Assembly: GCA_965153455.1 (NCBI GenBank)
Contig: OZ234503.1
Location: 10,917,118 to 10,981,117, forward strand
From: Sphagnum compactum
Lineage: Eukaryota > Bryophyta > Sphagnopsida > Sphagnales
Length of the DNA stretch: 64,000 nt
Direction: 5' to 3'
The notes beneath the pieces were generated by a model. It searched no databases. It was not told the origin of the DNA and saw nothing but the letters and a program-made list of their open reading frames with translations. Made by a program: the position numbers and the translations under genes. This document shows, one piece after another, positions 47,095-61,800 of this stretch. How positions within the stretch are numbered: the first letter of the stretch is position 1; each line of letters opens with the position of its first letter.

Positions 47095-47860
47095 TGTTTT
47101 GGGGATTGGGTTTGTTGGGTTGTTTTTTGCTTGTTGTTGGATTGTTTTTGAGGGGGTGTTGATGTTGTTATTATTTAATCAGTTTTTGTTGTTGGGATTG
47201 TTTTTGAGGACGTGTTGGCCGTTGTTTTTTGCCGTCTTTTGTTATTGTACATCCTCCATTAGGATTTCATCCCATATTTTTTAAGCATACTAGGCTTTTC
47301 TTGGCTGATTTTGGTGGGGTTTTATACACCATGTTCACCCTATGGGTGTTGCCTCATGATTTTTTTTTGCATTGCCGGCTTGGCCACTGAGGGCCTATTC
47401 TCTCCTAAACCAGAAATTGTTGAAGAATGAAGTTCCAACCGTAAAGCTTTCTTGGGTCAGATAAGCAGAATTTTGTTGTCGGGGTTAACTTTTTTGTTTT
47501 TTCATTTGTTTTGAAGATTAGTGTTGTTGGTGTTGTGGGTCCATTTTTTTTCAATTGTTTTTCTGAGTGTTATTGTTCAACAATTTTTGTTCCATTGTTT
47601 TGAGAAGTGTTGTTGTTGGGTCAGTTTCTAATTTATTGTTTTGAGGAGTGTTTGCTAATATGTTATTGTTGGGTTGGTCTCTTTTTAGATTCCTTTTATG
47701 AGTGGTTTTCTGGTTCATTCATTTATTTAATATTAACATTTGATGTACTTCCTGCAATCAGTTTGGTGTTGTTGGGTTCTAGTTTTGATGAATGGTTTTT
47801 TGGGTCATTTTGTGTATTATGAGGTGACCTTCTGCAGTGCTTCAATGGTTTTTGTGCGCT
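47095..47860 (+). repeat. degenerate GTTGTTGGGT / TGTTTTGAGG repeat block
   Basis: Phrases TTGTTGGG(T/A), TTGTTTT(T)GAGG and CAGTTT occur at irregular 60-100 bp spacing between 47110 and 47790. Plus-strand frames here are phenylalanine/leucine-rich artefacts. Confidence 0.5.
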
Positions 47861-50800
47861 TGATTGTGGTTCATCTCACGAAGAATGGCAATGAAATTCA
47901 CATATAATACTCTGGAATGGAAATGGATGGAAGAGTGTACAGAAAAGACAAAAAAAGGAGATTATGGGTTTTGTTCGTCTTTTTTTCTTTTCAACAAGAA
48001 GTGTCTTTCTGACTTGGGGAAAATGGATGGAAATTTGAGGAGATCATCCAGCCAGATTCTGGCATGACTCAGGAGCTTCTTTGGTGTTGTTACCTCCATT
48101 ACTGTATTCATTAGTTCTTGCCAATCAACCACCCATGAAGCATGCATATTGTTGGGGGCTTTTGTTGTTTTATCATTTCCAACAATCCAACCATCGCTTA
48201 CAAAATTGACACGATTATCATTTCCTTCTTCATCACATTATGTGCTTTTTCAAGACTTCCATAAATCTTTCTTGATGGGTTGCATTCAAAGGAATGAAAT
48301 AGTCATTGATTTGTGTGTTACAAACCTTAGCTACTTGTTTGGCAATCAAAATGAGTTGTGGTAATGCCATTCTATGAGGTTGCAACTAAGTTCATCAAAT
48401 TTACATTGATGATAGAATCCATCTTCTTGTTGAAGACCAAGAATGGAAGTAAAGGCTTGCAAGCATGTGCCCAAAATCACAAAAGTGTGATCTATTGATC
48501 ACAAAGGATATATCCATGATATCCATTGGGTTTTGTAGGAAATACAAAGTGCAATAACTAAAGGTCAAGTACCACAAGAAAAGAGACTCCCCACTCAACA
48601 AGGTTCCAGATATGAAGATTTCTTGCAATTGAAAAATTGAATCCTAGCTATGATGTGCAGGTATGTTTGTTGTATCTGATCTATGAGTTAGATTGCATGC
48701 TTGTTGTTTGACGATGATTTCATGAAACTTGATATGATGGTGATCACATGAAAGGTCCTAGAGGCATGCCTTGATCCTCTTGACCAAATGTTTTCTTTAT
48801 TTTTCTCAACTTAGTGATCTAACTGAAATTGTAATCATCCATAAGAAGAGTTAGTCAAATCTAGTTGTAAAATGAAATCTGAAATTGAAAAAAAGTTAAG
48901 CATCTTTCAATAGTGTTAAAAGATCTTTTTTTCCAATTTTTGTGATATCAAAAAATTGGCATTTTTTTCACAAAAGAAAGCCAAATTAGTTGAATTTACA
49001 CTAGATAAACACAATTTTCCAAAATTTACCAACTTTTTGTCGGAAAAAAAAAAGAAGAAATCTGTGAGAAAGAAATCATTGTTAGTGTTGGGGCTATGTA
49101 ATCCCTAATAGAGCAATTTGATAAATTTTCTTTTTTGAAATCTCCTGATCAAGAACCCAATTACTATTTCTTTCATATTCTATAATTTTAACTCACTTAA
49201 AAATAACTTCTCTTAGCTCTTTAGGCTTGCCTCTCTCCCTCTCTCAAGCATAACAACTTTTAACTTGGTTTCAGCAGCAGCATCATCTAATGTTCTTGGC
49301 TTGGTTTTTGCAAACTACTTGTTTGTTTTCTCCTGACCTTTTATCCTTCAATGCATGAGCCTCTCGTCTCTCAAGTTGTTGAGAGGCATTGATCTGACTG
49401 TTCCTTAGTTAAGGGGTTGTCACCATAGTGCAACTTTGGAGCTGGAGTTTTCATGTTAGCCCACTTCCAACCAACACCAAAATGATTTTAAGTTCAAAAG
49501 GGTAATTATCTACTTTGCTACACCTAAATACATTTGCACTCCTAGTTGTCATCACAATGTTGTAATTTAGAGCAACTCCACCTGTGCTCAGTATGTAATC
49601 TTGCAAATAAAAATTGGATGAAGAAAAGCCAAAACAACATACCAGTTTGGCTCAACAAAATGGTTTTGGCCTAGCATTTTTGCATAGCTTGCTGAGGTTG
49701 ATAAAAGGCACAACAAAATCTAACATCTCCCAAGAGGAGTAACAAACATGATGGGACTGTTGTTCCCCCATTTTTATTAGCCCATCGTAATGATTGGTCC
49801 AGGTGGTTTAATTAATAATCTCCTTCCTATTTGCAGTCCTAGAATTAATTTTATAGATGCAAGTGAAAATAAATAATTAATTAAACTTGGATGTAAGAAA
49901 TATTTTTGCAAGGTCACATATTAGACATGCTCTTACCGATGTTAATATCCGTAGGCCTCCTCTCACCAACCGAGGACCTAAGCCCTCAAATTTCATTATT
50001 ATAGTGGGTGTTGAAGTATGGATGATTCATTAAGATGAAATAGATCAACATTCATTGCTCATCAAGCAACCAGTTGCCATAACCAAATATATCACTATGA
50101 AGCTTAGTAATATCTAGTTAAGTAGGAGGCTTCAATCCTCTGCCTGCATTGCCCACAATGAAGAGAACTCTTGTTGAGAACCTATCTTGAATTGGATGAA
50201 CACTAATAAACTCCACAATGGCATATAAAGTCCATGCGAAACCATTCGTCAACCCAAGTCAAGTTGGTTGGACCAAAGTTGGGCCAATATGTAAAGTTTA
50301 GAAAAGACAAAAATGATATATTGATATGAGAGAACATGGCTCAACTAGTGTAATATGTGTATTTTATATAAGCAATATCAATATTGCATGGATCAAGGAT
50401 AAAACCTTGAGTGCATCATATTGATCTCACAAGAACCTTCATAACCAAAAAGAGAATAACCGTCCGTGTATTCTACATGAAACTAGCCAAATTACCTATG
50501 CATTATGTGGTCCTTATTGTGAGGGGTCACTCTTTTGGACTATATGGATTGAAAGAAATGATTTAGTGTTCAACATTTGTAAATGACATCACACCAATCT
50601 TAGAATTGGAGAATAGAATTTTGAAGGATTTTGATAGAGTTTGGGTTCCCCATCATGTGGTTTGTGAGTGGGATGGTCAAATTTTCAATTTTCACACGTT
50701 CACAACCAATTTATTGCATTACCATGGTCACACAATCCACATAAAAACTTGTAATCTACACTTATGTTGGCCATTATTTTTTTTTTAATTTCAATTTTTT

Positions 50801-53800
50801 GATACAGCCAAGGTGGCAAGCATACTTAGGCAAATTTTAATTTAAGGCAACATTATTTCAAGGAACTATTAAAATTGTAGCCAATAGGCATAAATGTGGC
50901 AATATCCTCCACCAAAAAATGGTTTTCTATCACTTTTAGGTGAATTGTTTTTGCAAAAAAAATAATTTTTGCAACAAAATATTTTGTTCTTAAAAAATGT
51001 GTTGCCTTTTGGTGATTTTCCACCAAAAAGACGACTAACATTGTTACATGTTTCAAAGTTATTATTTTTTAAATGCTTGAGGTATCAAACTCTCATGTGT
51101 ACCAATATTTGGTTTTTCTTCCATGCCCAAACACCTAAGCAACAATCCATCATCTACCGAATACAATCCAAAATGCCTATTGCTAGCAACATAATACAAG
51201 AAGTTTTTTTTATTTATTGTGCATTTTCTTCAAGCCATACAACTATGACACCATAGGAAAACATACACATTAACGTGTCACTTGAAATATAAATCTACAA
51301 CATAATAGAAGTCCCATCCAACACCATGAAATCTCACAACTCAAAATCACACTTGACACATTGTAAACAAACACATCACATTTGAATTGTTTGATTTGAC
51401 ACATTTGTGTCTTTCTATTTGTAAAGGCATAAACCAATTGGTCCAACAATAAATTCTACCAAATGAGCTTGAAGGAGCAACACAATAATGCACACAACAA
51501 ATTTTCATTTGATCGCAATTGAAACCTCACAAATTCAAACACATCAATAGGGATACAAACCTTCTTCAAGTTCCTCAAGGTCATTTGTGAAACATTTACA
51601 TCAAAACAACAAACTTTTTCAACATTGCATAATCACCTTTATTGAAACCCAAGAAAAACCTAAAGGTTATCATCTTCTACTTCAAGCATTCCCATAATGT
51701 TTGATTACATATCTATGTTACAAACTAAACTGCACAACAAATGATGTTTATTCTATAAAACAAAGTACAAAAACTCTTCCCAAAATCCATCCAACACCAA
51801 ATCAGCAACACCAAAAGAAAATTTAGTTCCTCTCTCTCTAAGTTATTTTTGATGTCATTGCTCCAACCCTCAATATTTAGGCAATCCTTCCACTCTCCAT
51901 TTATTTGCACACCCACTTATTCCATAGCCACACACCACACAACTTGGTTTGCAACCTTAACCATTGCCTCATCTCCACAACTTAACAATTATACTAGGAC
52001 CCAAACATGACTTGGAAAATTAACAAACATATTTTTTGCCACATTATTGCAAACAAGGAAACTAGCTTAACACCACTCACAAAACTGTACCATTAACTTC
52101 CCATGTTTGACTATTTGTGGAAAAAAAAAACAAAATGAATTTGTCTCTTTCCCAAACTAGCTCCTTAAGAACTTTAATCCACATCTTCAAATTACAATTA
52201 TTTTCACACAACAAGTTTCGATATTTTCTTCATGTTGCACATTATCAATAACTTGTAGTTTGTTGTAATGAAGAGTTTGTTACCCATTGGGAAGATCAAA
52301 AAATATTTCAATGGGCTTTTCTAGATGTCACAAAGATAGAATTTTTTGGGTTGGACACATATTATTATATAAAACACATGTAGAAGTTGGAAATTTCAAC
52401 AACATGGACTCATTTAAGTGAAACTAACTTCTTTGTCCTCCTTATTTTCAAATAATTACACCAAAAATTTAATTTTCAATGAAATATGAACTTTGTATTC
52501 TAGGAAATTCCAAGGTCATAGTCCATTAAAAAGAAGGTTATGAACTTATAATGGAATTAAAAAAAAAATCACAATTTTGGGACATGTTTTAATCTCAAAG
52601 GTTATGACACTTAGGAATAAAAAAGTTTGGAAAATATGAAATATTTGATGGATCTTATAATTCCTTATTGTGTGTAATAAAAGTCAAAAAAATTTCAAAG
52701 TGTGTCACATATCCAGAAGGATTTTTCACGACCAATAATAAATAGAGGTGTTCAAAAATATTGAAAGTAAGGCACCATTAACTTGGACGTGGAAAAAGAT
52801 GTCAACTTTAACATTGTTTCAAAAATATTGTGTTTTTGTGTAATTTTATGCGTTTAAAAATACACTTTAAAAATTTTCAAATGGACTTTGCAATAACAAT
52901 TTTCTATCCACCCTAATGTGCTTTCACCCAAGAATAGCTAGTAATAAGAGTACAACATTGATTTCATTCAAGTGTTGCTTGTTGGAACTAGCTTTAACAT
53001 AACAAGGGAGTGGATACAAGAATGAACAACAAAGTGATCAAATGCATAGGCTAAGTGAGAAATGAAATGGGTATGATGTGTAGCTAGCTTGGCATTGGAG
53101 CTTGAATCCTTCATCAATAAGTATGTTTTCTTCAAAATCCTTGCTTTTGGAACTATTTAGTCTTTTGCACTTCATGTAGAAGCCTAGTTTTCTGGTGCAA
53201 AAAATGTATGCTTGAAATTTATTAATTAGGTTGTTCCATTTGCACTGATGTATGATAAGATCTATTAATAACATATTAATATGGATGTTAAGTTGGTATC
53301 AAATTTGAAAAATGAATATTAATTGCAATGAACTATGTGATACCATTATTTACATATATTAAAACAAATGTTTGTTTGGATGTCATCACAATGTAACCCT
53401 CCCAGTCTCCCCCAACCCACCCCAAAACCTATTTTTCACCATCTTGAAAAAAAATACCATTTAATGAAAATTGGTTACAGAAAAGGGGATGGCATGGAGT
53501 GTTATTCCTTTCAAAATTCACTCTTGCTCTCTACCTACTTGTATTGTACACTGCATCAAGCTTTTGCTGCACCTAAAACACTCAGTACCATCCTTTGTTT
53601 GAAGGATGATTTAGTGGGCTTCCACGTCAAAATAATTCTAGATCACAAAAGTTCGGTTGTTACAAAGAATTTAATTCTTTTGAGCTTACACTATTGTTGC
53701 ACTGCTAATGTATACATATGTATATTTGATATTTGGAAATCTAGAACAATGTTTATTTTAGGAAATTCTTATGTATGTCAAGTGGCAATCATCCATAAGA

Positions 53801-54780
53801 AGATGTGGAAAAAATGGCAATTCATACCATGGAAATATTGTCAAATTTGGCTATAAACTAGATATGAAATACAAATCTTTAATCAACCTTCTATATTTAT
53901 GGCTGCACATTGAAAACAAAATACAAAAATGTAATGAATTTTTATTTTTTCATGCTTCTAACAATTAAAATCCTCCAAAATCACTTCAATTTGGGATTTG
54001 GAATTTCTAATTTCTAATTTCTATTTTTGGCAAAATTTCACCAATAAAAGAAAAGCTGATCTAGAACTTAGGGCAAATAAATACTACAAATCATATGTTT
54101 GTCAACAAAACACACATTCATTAAAATTTTCCCTAAAATCACCTTATTTATGGGCCCTAATTTGACCTTGTAATTCATTTTTATTTTATCTTCAATCTGA
54201 GTGTAGATATAAAGTGATGTAAACTGATATTAGTTCACAAGATTTACAAGATTTTTTGTTAGCAAAAATTGATTTTAATGAAAAAAATGAACAACAACAA
54301 AATCATAGGTTAAATAAATCCCAAATTAGATGACTTTTGAAATAGTTGTTTTTTACACCACTCTAATTGACCCTAAAACTTGTTTGGATTTTTTTGTGTA
54401 ATTGAACATGTTACACAACTTATTTTTTCTTCCACCATTTGGGGGGTGGGGCATTTTGAAAAAAAATACGTTCAAATCCATTTTTTTAAACGCCCTCAAA
54501 TTTGCTGGTTTTTTTCCCATGAAGAAATGGAAAAATAAATTAAATTAAATTTATAAAAATTCTTTATGCTTAGTAAAGCCCTTGGCCATGAGCTATACAA
54601 ATTGGGGCCCCCACTCAGCTCCACTTTGGCTAGGTCTTCATTTTGAAAATGGGTCCTTATTCTGGTAAAGTTGCCCTTCAGCTTTACCCTTACACATTGT
54701 TTTTGAGAATATGCCAATGAAGTGGTGGGTAGGCAATCAAGAGGACTCTCTTGGATCTTTGATGGGTGTTGGAATGAAGT
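47861..54780. other. AT-rich sequence, no gene seen; two dispersed repeat copies
   Basis: Copies of the GATNATCCATAAGAAGA...AGCCAAAT family lie at 48828-48880 and 53787-53868. The 162-aa frame at 53368-53856 runs through the second copy and shows no domain. No other coding region is supported. Confidence 0.35.
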
Positions 54781-54792
54781 TGGTCTTCCTGC

Positions 54793-54825
54793 CCCCCCCC
54801 CCCCCCCTCCACCCCCCTTTTTTTG
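54793..54825 (+). repeat. C-rich run
   Basis: About 16 C, then TCCACCCCCC, near 54793-54818; similar in kind to the run in the SINA intron. Confidence 0.85.
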
Positions 54826-57800
54826 TTGGAGAGAAAGTTGATGATACCTTAAAAGGCCCTACAATATTTGAGGGGCTTAAGAATCTATTAATCTCACATC
54901 CCTTCCAATGTCCATAATCTTTCTCTCGCCCATTCATTTATTTCTCTCTTTTTTCCCTTTTCCTTTTTGAATATATCACAAAATTATTTTTTCATTCCAA
55001 AATACCTTTGGGTTGCAATTATATATATATTGTATTGAAAAAAGAAGCAACACAAAATTTAGAATCATCACCACCCATGTTTGTAAACTTTTGCATATTT
55101 CAAATAATAATGTGGCTAGGCAAACTTGCAAAGTATGTGGTTTTTTTTCCTTAACAAAATTTGTATTTGATGCATATAGCACAAGGAAGTAGCTCTTGCT
55201 CACCATGCATCAAAGGTCCTTTTCGTTTTCTTGTACTGTGGTGTGGAGGACAACTCCACAATTTTTTAATTTCTTGTGATTTAACTAAGAAATTTTGAAC
55301 GCCAAACTCCAAACAAACACATGTGTGCATGACAATGTGCATGTTATTATTATAATATTGTCCCCAAGCTTTGTGAGTAACATATAGAGTGTGAAAATGG
55401 ACGATCAACTAACTCTTGTTAGGTCACATGGGACATTGAACTTGCATTTTAAACACTTTCTTTTTCTTGGGCTTGGATTTTTATTTTGGGTTAGTATCAC
55501 ACAATGTTCACCCTATGGAAAAACAAGCTCTTGCGAATGTTCAAGCTTCATTTTCAGGGCAAACATGTCTTGCATGCATTATGCAAAATCCACATGAGGA
55601 AAGGGCACAACTATTACATTAAGCTTTACTTGGAAATAGAGACAACGTTCTTTGAAACTATTGGACACACCAATTGACAAGCTTGTATGGTGTTCATCAT
55701 CATCAAGTTGTGGTAGTGTGAAACTCGAGAAATTTAGTAATATTCATGCACAATCTTGATTTCTTCTTCAAATGCATCATCCAAAAGCTTCAACAACTCT
55801 TGTTGTGTAAGCACAGATGTGTTAGCATCGCTTACAATAGATTACACAAAGTCAATTTGCCTTATTGCTAGTCCACATTGCTTTTAATAAAAATCATCAC
55901 AAAACATAAATTGAAGCTAGAAACAAGTTGAGTTCAAATTCTAGTGGTTGCATGATTGTTGCACTAGTTGGTCAAGTTATCATTCTATGGTGCTTTTGTT
56001 CTTCATCATGTTTCCATGCTAGCATGAAATCAAATTTCCATTCTCTATCTAGTTCCATGACAAAATTTTATATTATTAATTTGTTGTTCAAATTAGTGTT
56101 CTTCTTGTTTGTTTTAAAAGCAATATTGGATCATCATTTATACACTAAAGAGACATCAATTGCAAATAACCATTATGTTAAAATTCACCATAGTAATATA
56201 ATCCAAAGCAATGCAACTACATTGTGTTATATCAATTAAAGACAAATTTCATTGTCTTTGTTGCAACACACCACAACTTTTTGGTTTTTTTTTAGCAAGC
56301 AAAAAAAAGTGAATTATGAACATGGAAGCTTTATGGCTATGAAATTTAAGGTAATATAACAAGCCATATATATTTTTTTAGTAATATAAAAAATATCTTT
56401 GCAATCTTATAGATATCATATTAGCAACCTTTTCCATATTCTAGTGAAGTCATGGTAGTGCTAGCAAGCTCCTGATAGGCCAATTGATGCAAAATTTACA
56501 TCACCAAATTGTCCAAAATAATTTTAGCTAGAAAACAAAGTAGTAATAATTTCCTACTAAAAACCTATAACTTTGCGTTGGGGTCTTTTCAAAGTAGTAC
56601 ATGTGAATGTCCATAAAGGACATGTTTCATTTGGTGATGATGATTTATTTCATCCTATTACATCTTGATTACTATAGGGAATTTTTTTGAAGTTTGATGA
56701 CTATTGGGTGTTTTGAATTTTCAAATGACTAATACAAAGTTGATCAAACGCACAAGTATATTTAATTAAGAAAATATTGAAATAAGGAAAATCAAATTAC
56801 AAAGTGTTTTCAACCATTTACAAATGTCTTTAGCACACAAATGAGTGAACAATCTGGAAAAAAATAGTTGACAAATTACTTATTTATGGGATTTACACAA
56901 TGTCAATTTTTTAATGGTCATTAGTAACAAGGTTATCATCACCACAACATCATGGAGTTATTGGGAGCAATGGTGATAGTGGAATATTGATGAAAATTCA
57001 ACACGTTGTCACTTGCTCAAGCGTCAAAGCAAGATAAAGTAAATAGAAAAAGTAGACGTCTCCACTTCAACCTTGCACCATTCATATAACTACCATAAAA
57101 TAACATCAAAGTAGGTGAAAATATGTGTTAAGTAACATTAGTTTGCTTTATTGAGTTTATAAGAATCTAATTCTAAGAAAATTAAAAGCAAATGAATTTT
57201 AAAAGTAAATTATGAAATACATTTGAAATCGACTGAAAAATGTGTTCAAACCTACTTTTTGGTTGGAAAAATTCATGAAATTGATATGTAATAAGTTAAG
57301 AAATGAAGAGCAACTCATTAAAAAAAAATCCATTTCCTTCTTGTAAGAATCTATTTGACACCTACTTGAAATCAAAAGCCCACATTGAAAAGTAGACATC
57401 AAAAGTTACTTGTATTTTGAAAAACCTACTTAAAACCTATTTTTACAATTTGAAATATGAAAATCAATGCACATCAATGTAAACATATATTATATTTAAT
57501 CGTTGAAATGAAAACTTTCAATGTTCCACAATTTTATAATGGGTTTCATTGTTATTTTAAATCTACTTGTTCCAGTTTTGACAAGGTAATCAAGTTGTTC
57601 ATTTTATCTCAAGCCTTAAAGGTTGGTGGCCTCATGTGGTTCAGGGATTAAAGTTCATTGTCAAACTTGGATACTATAATTATTATTTGTCTAATTTTTC
57701 ATCCAAGGGGAAGCCAATTCATCCATCTTTTGGTTGTTTTTCAAGTTTTATCCATCAATTCATTGAACATTAGTTTGAAAACCAAACAACAAGTTCAATG

Positions 57801-58325
57801 GATAGACATACCTCATGGGTGAACATGGAATCAATTAGCAAACAATAATTAGTGATTAGACAAACATTCAAATGGACAAAAAATGCCCATTACTAGACAT
57901 GTATTAAAGCAAATTGATGGCAATATGTGTTTTCCAATTGTTCATGATTCTCAAAAACAATAATTTAATTTTAAAATTTGTACTGAGATTTGAATTTGGA
58001 ACTATTTTCTTTGGAAATTTCAAACAACCTCATACAAACTTGGATTTATGAGCCGTTTGTGATAATGAATTCCTAGAAAAAAAACATCTATGGGCAAAAT
58101 CAACTAATTTTATGATGAAAGTTTTCAAAAGTTGTTTAAAGGTGTTCATTTAACATAACATGAGACAAAGTTTGAATATCTTTTCTTTATTTTTAATTGG
58201 ATTTTTGTCTATGACTATTTTTTAAGGTTTCTATGGGTACCAAATGTCTAGCTTCCCTTGGGGCATCTATTCTTATCGATCCCCCAACTACACTTTGTTA
58301 AAGCAAATAAACCCAATGGCTACAA
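54826..58325. other. AT-rich sequence, no gene seen
   Basis: Frames here are short, AT-driven and without domains. No paired repeats were found by eye. Confidence 0.3.
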
Positions 58326-58830
58326 TTTTTGCTCTTACTATTCCTTCCAATATTGCCCTTGTTCTTCCACCTTGTGTGCAAACAAACCATCCCATCACCT
58401 CTTCTAACCCCCCTTACTAACCTTTGGCCCTTCATGTTATTTCATTTAAAGGAACAACAATCCCATCCTTTCCCATCACTATTGATCTCTCTAATGTTTT
58501 GGACTTATTTTCACATGGACCCATTACTACACCCCGTAATCTTAGTTTGCTTCGTAGAAAAGGATCAAGAAACCTTGCAAGATGAACACTTCTTTCACAC
58601 TCAAGCTATGGCATCAAGCTCCCCCTTTCAACCATCCACCCCCATACACACTTGCATCAAATCCTAGTTTGGTGAATGTTTTCACTAAACATTTGCTCTT
58701 TCCCCCTTTTTTTGGAGACCACTTTGGCTCTCAAAACCTTCTACCCAACATCAAATGGTATTCTTCTTCTTTTTGTGAAAGATTATGTACTAGATCAAAA
58801 CCTCAAACTTTCTTGGATGATTGATTCAAA
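58326..58830 (+). pseudogene. possible decayed coding remnant, family unknown
   Basis: All three plus frames contain protein-like stretches broken by stops, for example TIPSNIALVLPPCVQTNHPI at about 58336-58395 and DLSNVLDLFSHGPITTPRN around 58485-58540. Base composition is less AT-rich than its flanks. No family was recognised, so this may be chance. Confidence 0.2.
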
Positions 58831-61800
58831 TTGATATTTAATTGCATGCCTTGCCTTTCATTGGTGGTCTTTTTAATCTGGTATTTTAACATCGATGTTT
58901 TTTCATAAGTGGTTTCCCTTGGTTATTCCAATTTTGTTTGCAAATCACAAGTGGGCATATCCATTAATGCATTGCACACGTCCTTGGAATAACTCATCTC
59001 CTAGTCATGACTAAGCCTTATAATGGGGTTCCTTCAATCACCATTAGAAAAACACTATATCACCTCATTAATTACACCTTATGTTTTAATTTTATGATTC
59101 ATTTTCAACACATTTTTTTCCCACCAATTTGGTGTCATTACTAAAAGAGGATATGAAGTAACAATTCATGGTATTCAATGCACCTTCCATTACCATCTTG
59201 ATTAGGTGATCCTAAAAATTGCCATGGCCTATGCATTCAACTTCATGTCACATGTTATGATGTTTCAATAACTATTGATGTTCAATACATACAATGACCA
59301 TTGAAAACATCAATAAATAGTTGGATCTTAGATGAAATGTTTTTACAATAACCAAAATCATGTGAATATGAAACAAAAATGTTTTGGATGAAAAGTAAAC
59401 TTGTCCAAGGGCACCATGAAACAAATGTTGTTCCTATATTCCTCCCTAGCGAACAAACATGTATACAACTAGTTCTGTATTACATCATTGAAGATAATTG
59501 TTAGAGGATCTAACATTTTATGTTCTTTTTTAATAGGTTTGTCCCTAACTATCATTGTTGATAGATGTAGAAAGAACTTCAAAATGGTTCCTTGATATGT
59601 GAATGGTCAATTATATTGGATAGAAGTCAAATAATCTTTATTCTTGATGGAAATATATTATAGTGACGAGTAATTGAAATTGGTATAAAGGGGATTTTTT
59701 GGAATCCTTTGTATGGTCGTCCATGGACCATTCCAAAGACAATTTCAAAAACAACTACCTCATTTTCAAGCCTAATTACTTCAAAAAAAATTTAAAATTG
59801 CTCACTTAAAAAAATTAAAATTTTAATAACTATCTCCCACCTTTTCTAATAACAACTTCCATTTTATAACTATTTCACCCTTTTCCCCTATCCACCAACA
59901 TGGATATGAAAAAAAAAATTAATGTGTCTTTTCATGTCCATCAAATGTATATTTATTTAAATCAAATTTGACATTGACATAAATAATGATGAATTATTGG
60001 AAACCATATGAAAACATAAGAAAAAAAAAGTTGATTGTCATTAATAGTGCATAAAAGCGCAGAGCTCAAATTGGATAGATGTCAAATAGTCTTTACACTT
60101 GATGGAAATGATGTGTTGCATGCATGATATTGACCATTTGTTGTGCATACTACTCATATTTCCTTGCATGCATGAAGTTCAATTTGATTTGGGTAATTAT
60201 TCATTCCAACCACTCTTTATGTACATGTTTAAATGTGGTCTTTGTAGTTGTGAAATTCTTGTTGCCATCTTCATAATTTTTTACCAAACCTTTGCACCAT
60301 AATTGAATGTTGATCGTGTACTTGCAATGGCATATCATTAGATGTTATACACATAAAAATGATGCAAGAAATTCATGACTAAGCATGATGAACATGTATT
60401 AGCAATTTAAAATTGGAAATGTAGTTATGTAATTTTGGCAAGAAGTTATTAGTTGCTACCTGTGGGAGCATGAATATTAAAACTTGCCCACAACCTAGTT
60501 ACAAAAGTTAGTGTTTTGTTTCATCTATAGTTTATTATTTTTGTTTGTTAGTGTGGAGATTACAACAACCTTTAATGTTCATGATGAAAAAATTTCCACT
60601 TTTAATAATGACATTATCGTTACTACATCGCTTCTTATTGTTCCTACCTACAATTGCATCCTTGTTTTTGTGTTTTCATGTGATTGATTTGCAAGTAACC
60701 CCCAATTAGGTAGGTAGCTAATTGATCAATTCTTTTTTGATTCCTCCAGGTTTAATTTCTTTGCTACTTAATTTTAACAAGTTAGTTCGGATGATTGCAA
60801 GCAAACAAAAGTTGCAACTGATCATCTTTAACTACTATTCTATTGCAACCCAAAAGTCAAAAAATCATGTGCTTACATTGATTTGATTTAATTTTCTTCT
60901 TTTACTAGTTGGTTTCCCATGAACTATTTATGTACATTACTATTAAAATTGAATTATCTATTCAATTAATAATTTTAAATCTATTACTTATTCATATGTA
61001 ATATGAATTTATTATTTACATTCAATATAAAACTTTATATTCAAATATTTTAATAATATTTAAAATATTATAACACACCATTCTTCATGTCCACAATTTA
61101 AATTTTGTTAATATGAAGCAATTTCTTTTCTTGTCTTCCAACATCTAATGTGAACAAAATTGAAACATTGTAAAATATCATGTAACAAACAATTCAAATT
61201 AAAATACACATAAAAAACATGCATGGTTTTAACAATGTGTTTGTCACCATGTTATGGATTCAAATTCAATCCTTGGAAAGAAAAAAAATGATAAGAAAAC
61301 AAAAAAGCAACTCCATCCTTAAAAAACAAAATTGATTACCACAAACAAAAAAATGATGAAAATAGCCACATGGATAGGAAAATACAACAAAAGACACATT
61401 TTTCAAAAAAGATTGAAAAAGAGGGGGAGGAACTTCATAATAATCAACCATTAACTTATTTCTTTTGGCACCTTTTTTCCCTAGGGTTCAACACAATCAG
61501 AAGGGGGGACATTTAATGTAAAGTTTGGGATATACGTGCATCAAATGACCATTTTTAGGGGGGGGTATTAGATAATTGTCCAACCCATTTTTTATCACCC
61601 GATTATTATCTAATTTTCTAATATATTCATATTAAAACCACCCTATATTAATTATAATGCATTATTTCATATTATTGTCAACTTTGTTTATATAACACCA
61701 ATTACACCACCTACACATCTTTGTAAATTTTTTGTCCTTTTATTGATTAAGTCTAAATCTTGCAAGATTTCAAACTTGTAGGTTTACATTTCTAAATACA

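Noticed and set aside
53368-53856. 162-aa plus-strand frame
   Set aside because: Runs into a dispersed repeat copy and has no recognisable domain; judged chance in AT-rich DNA.
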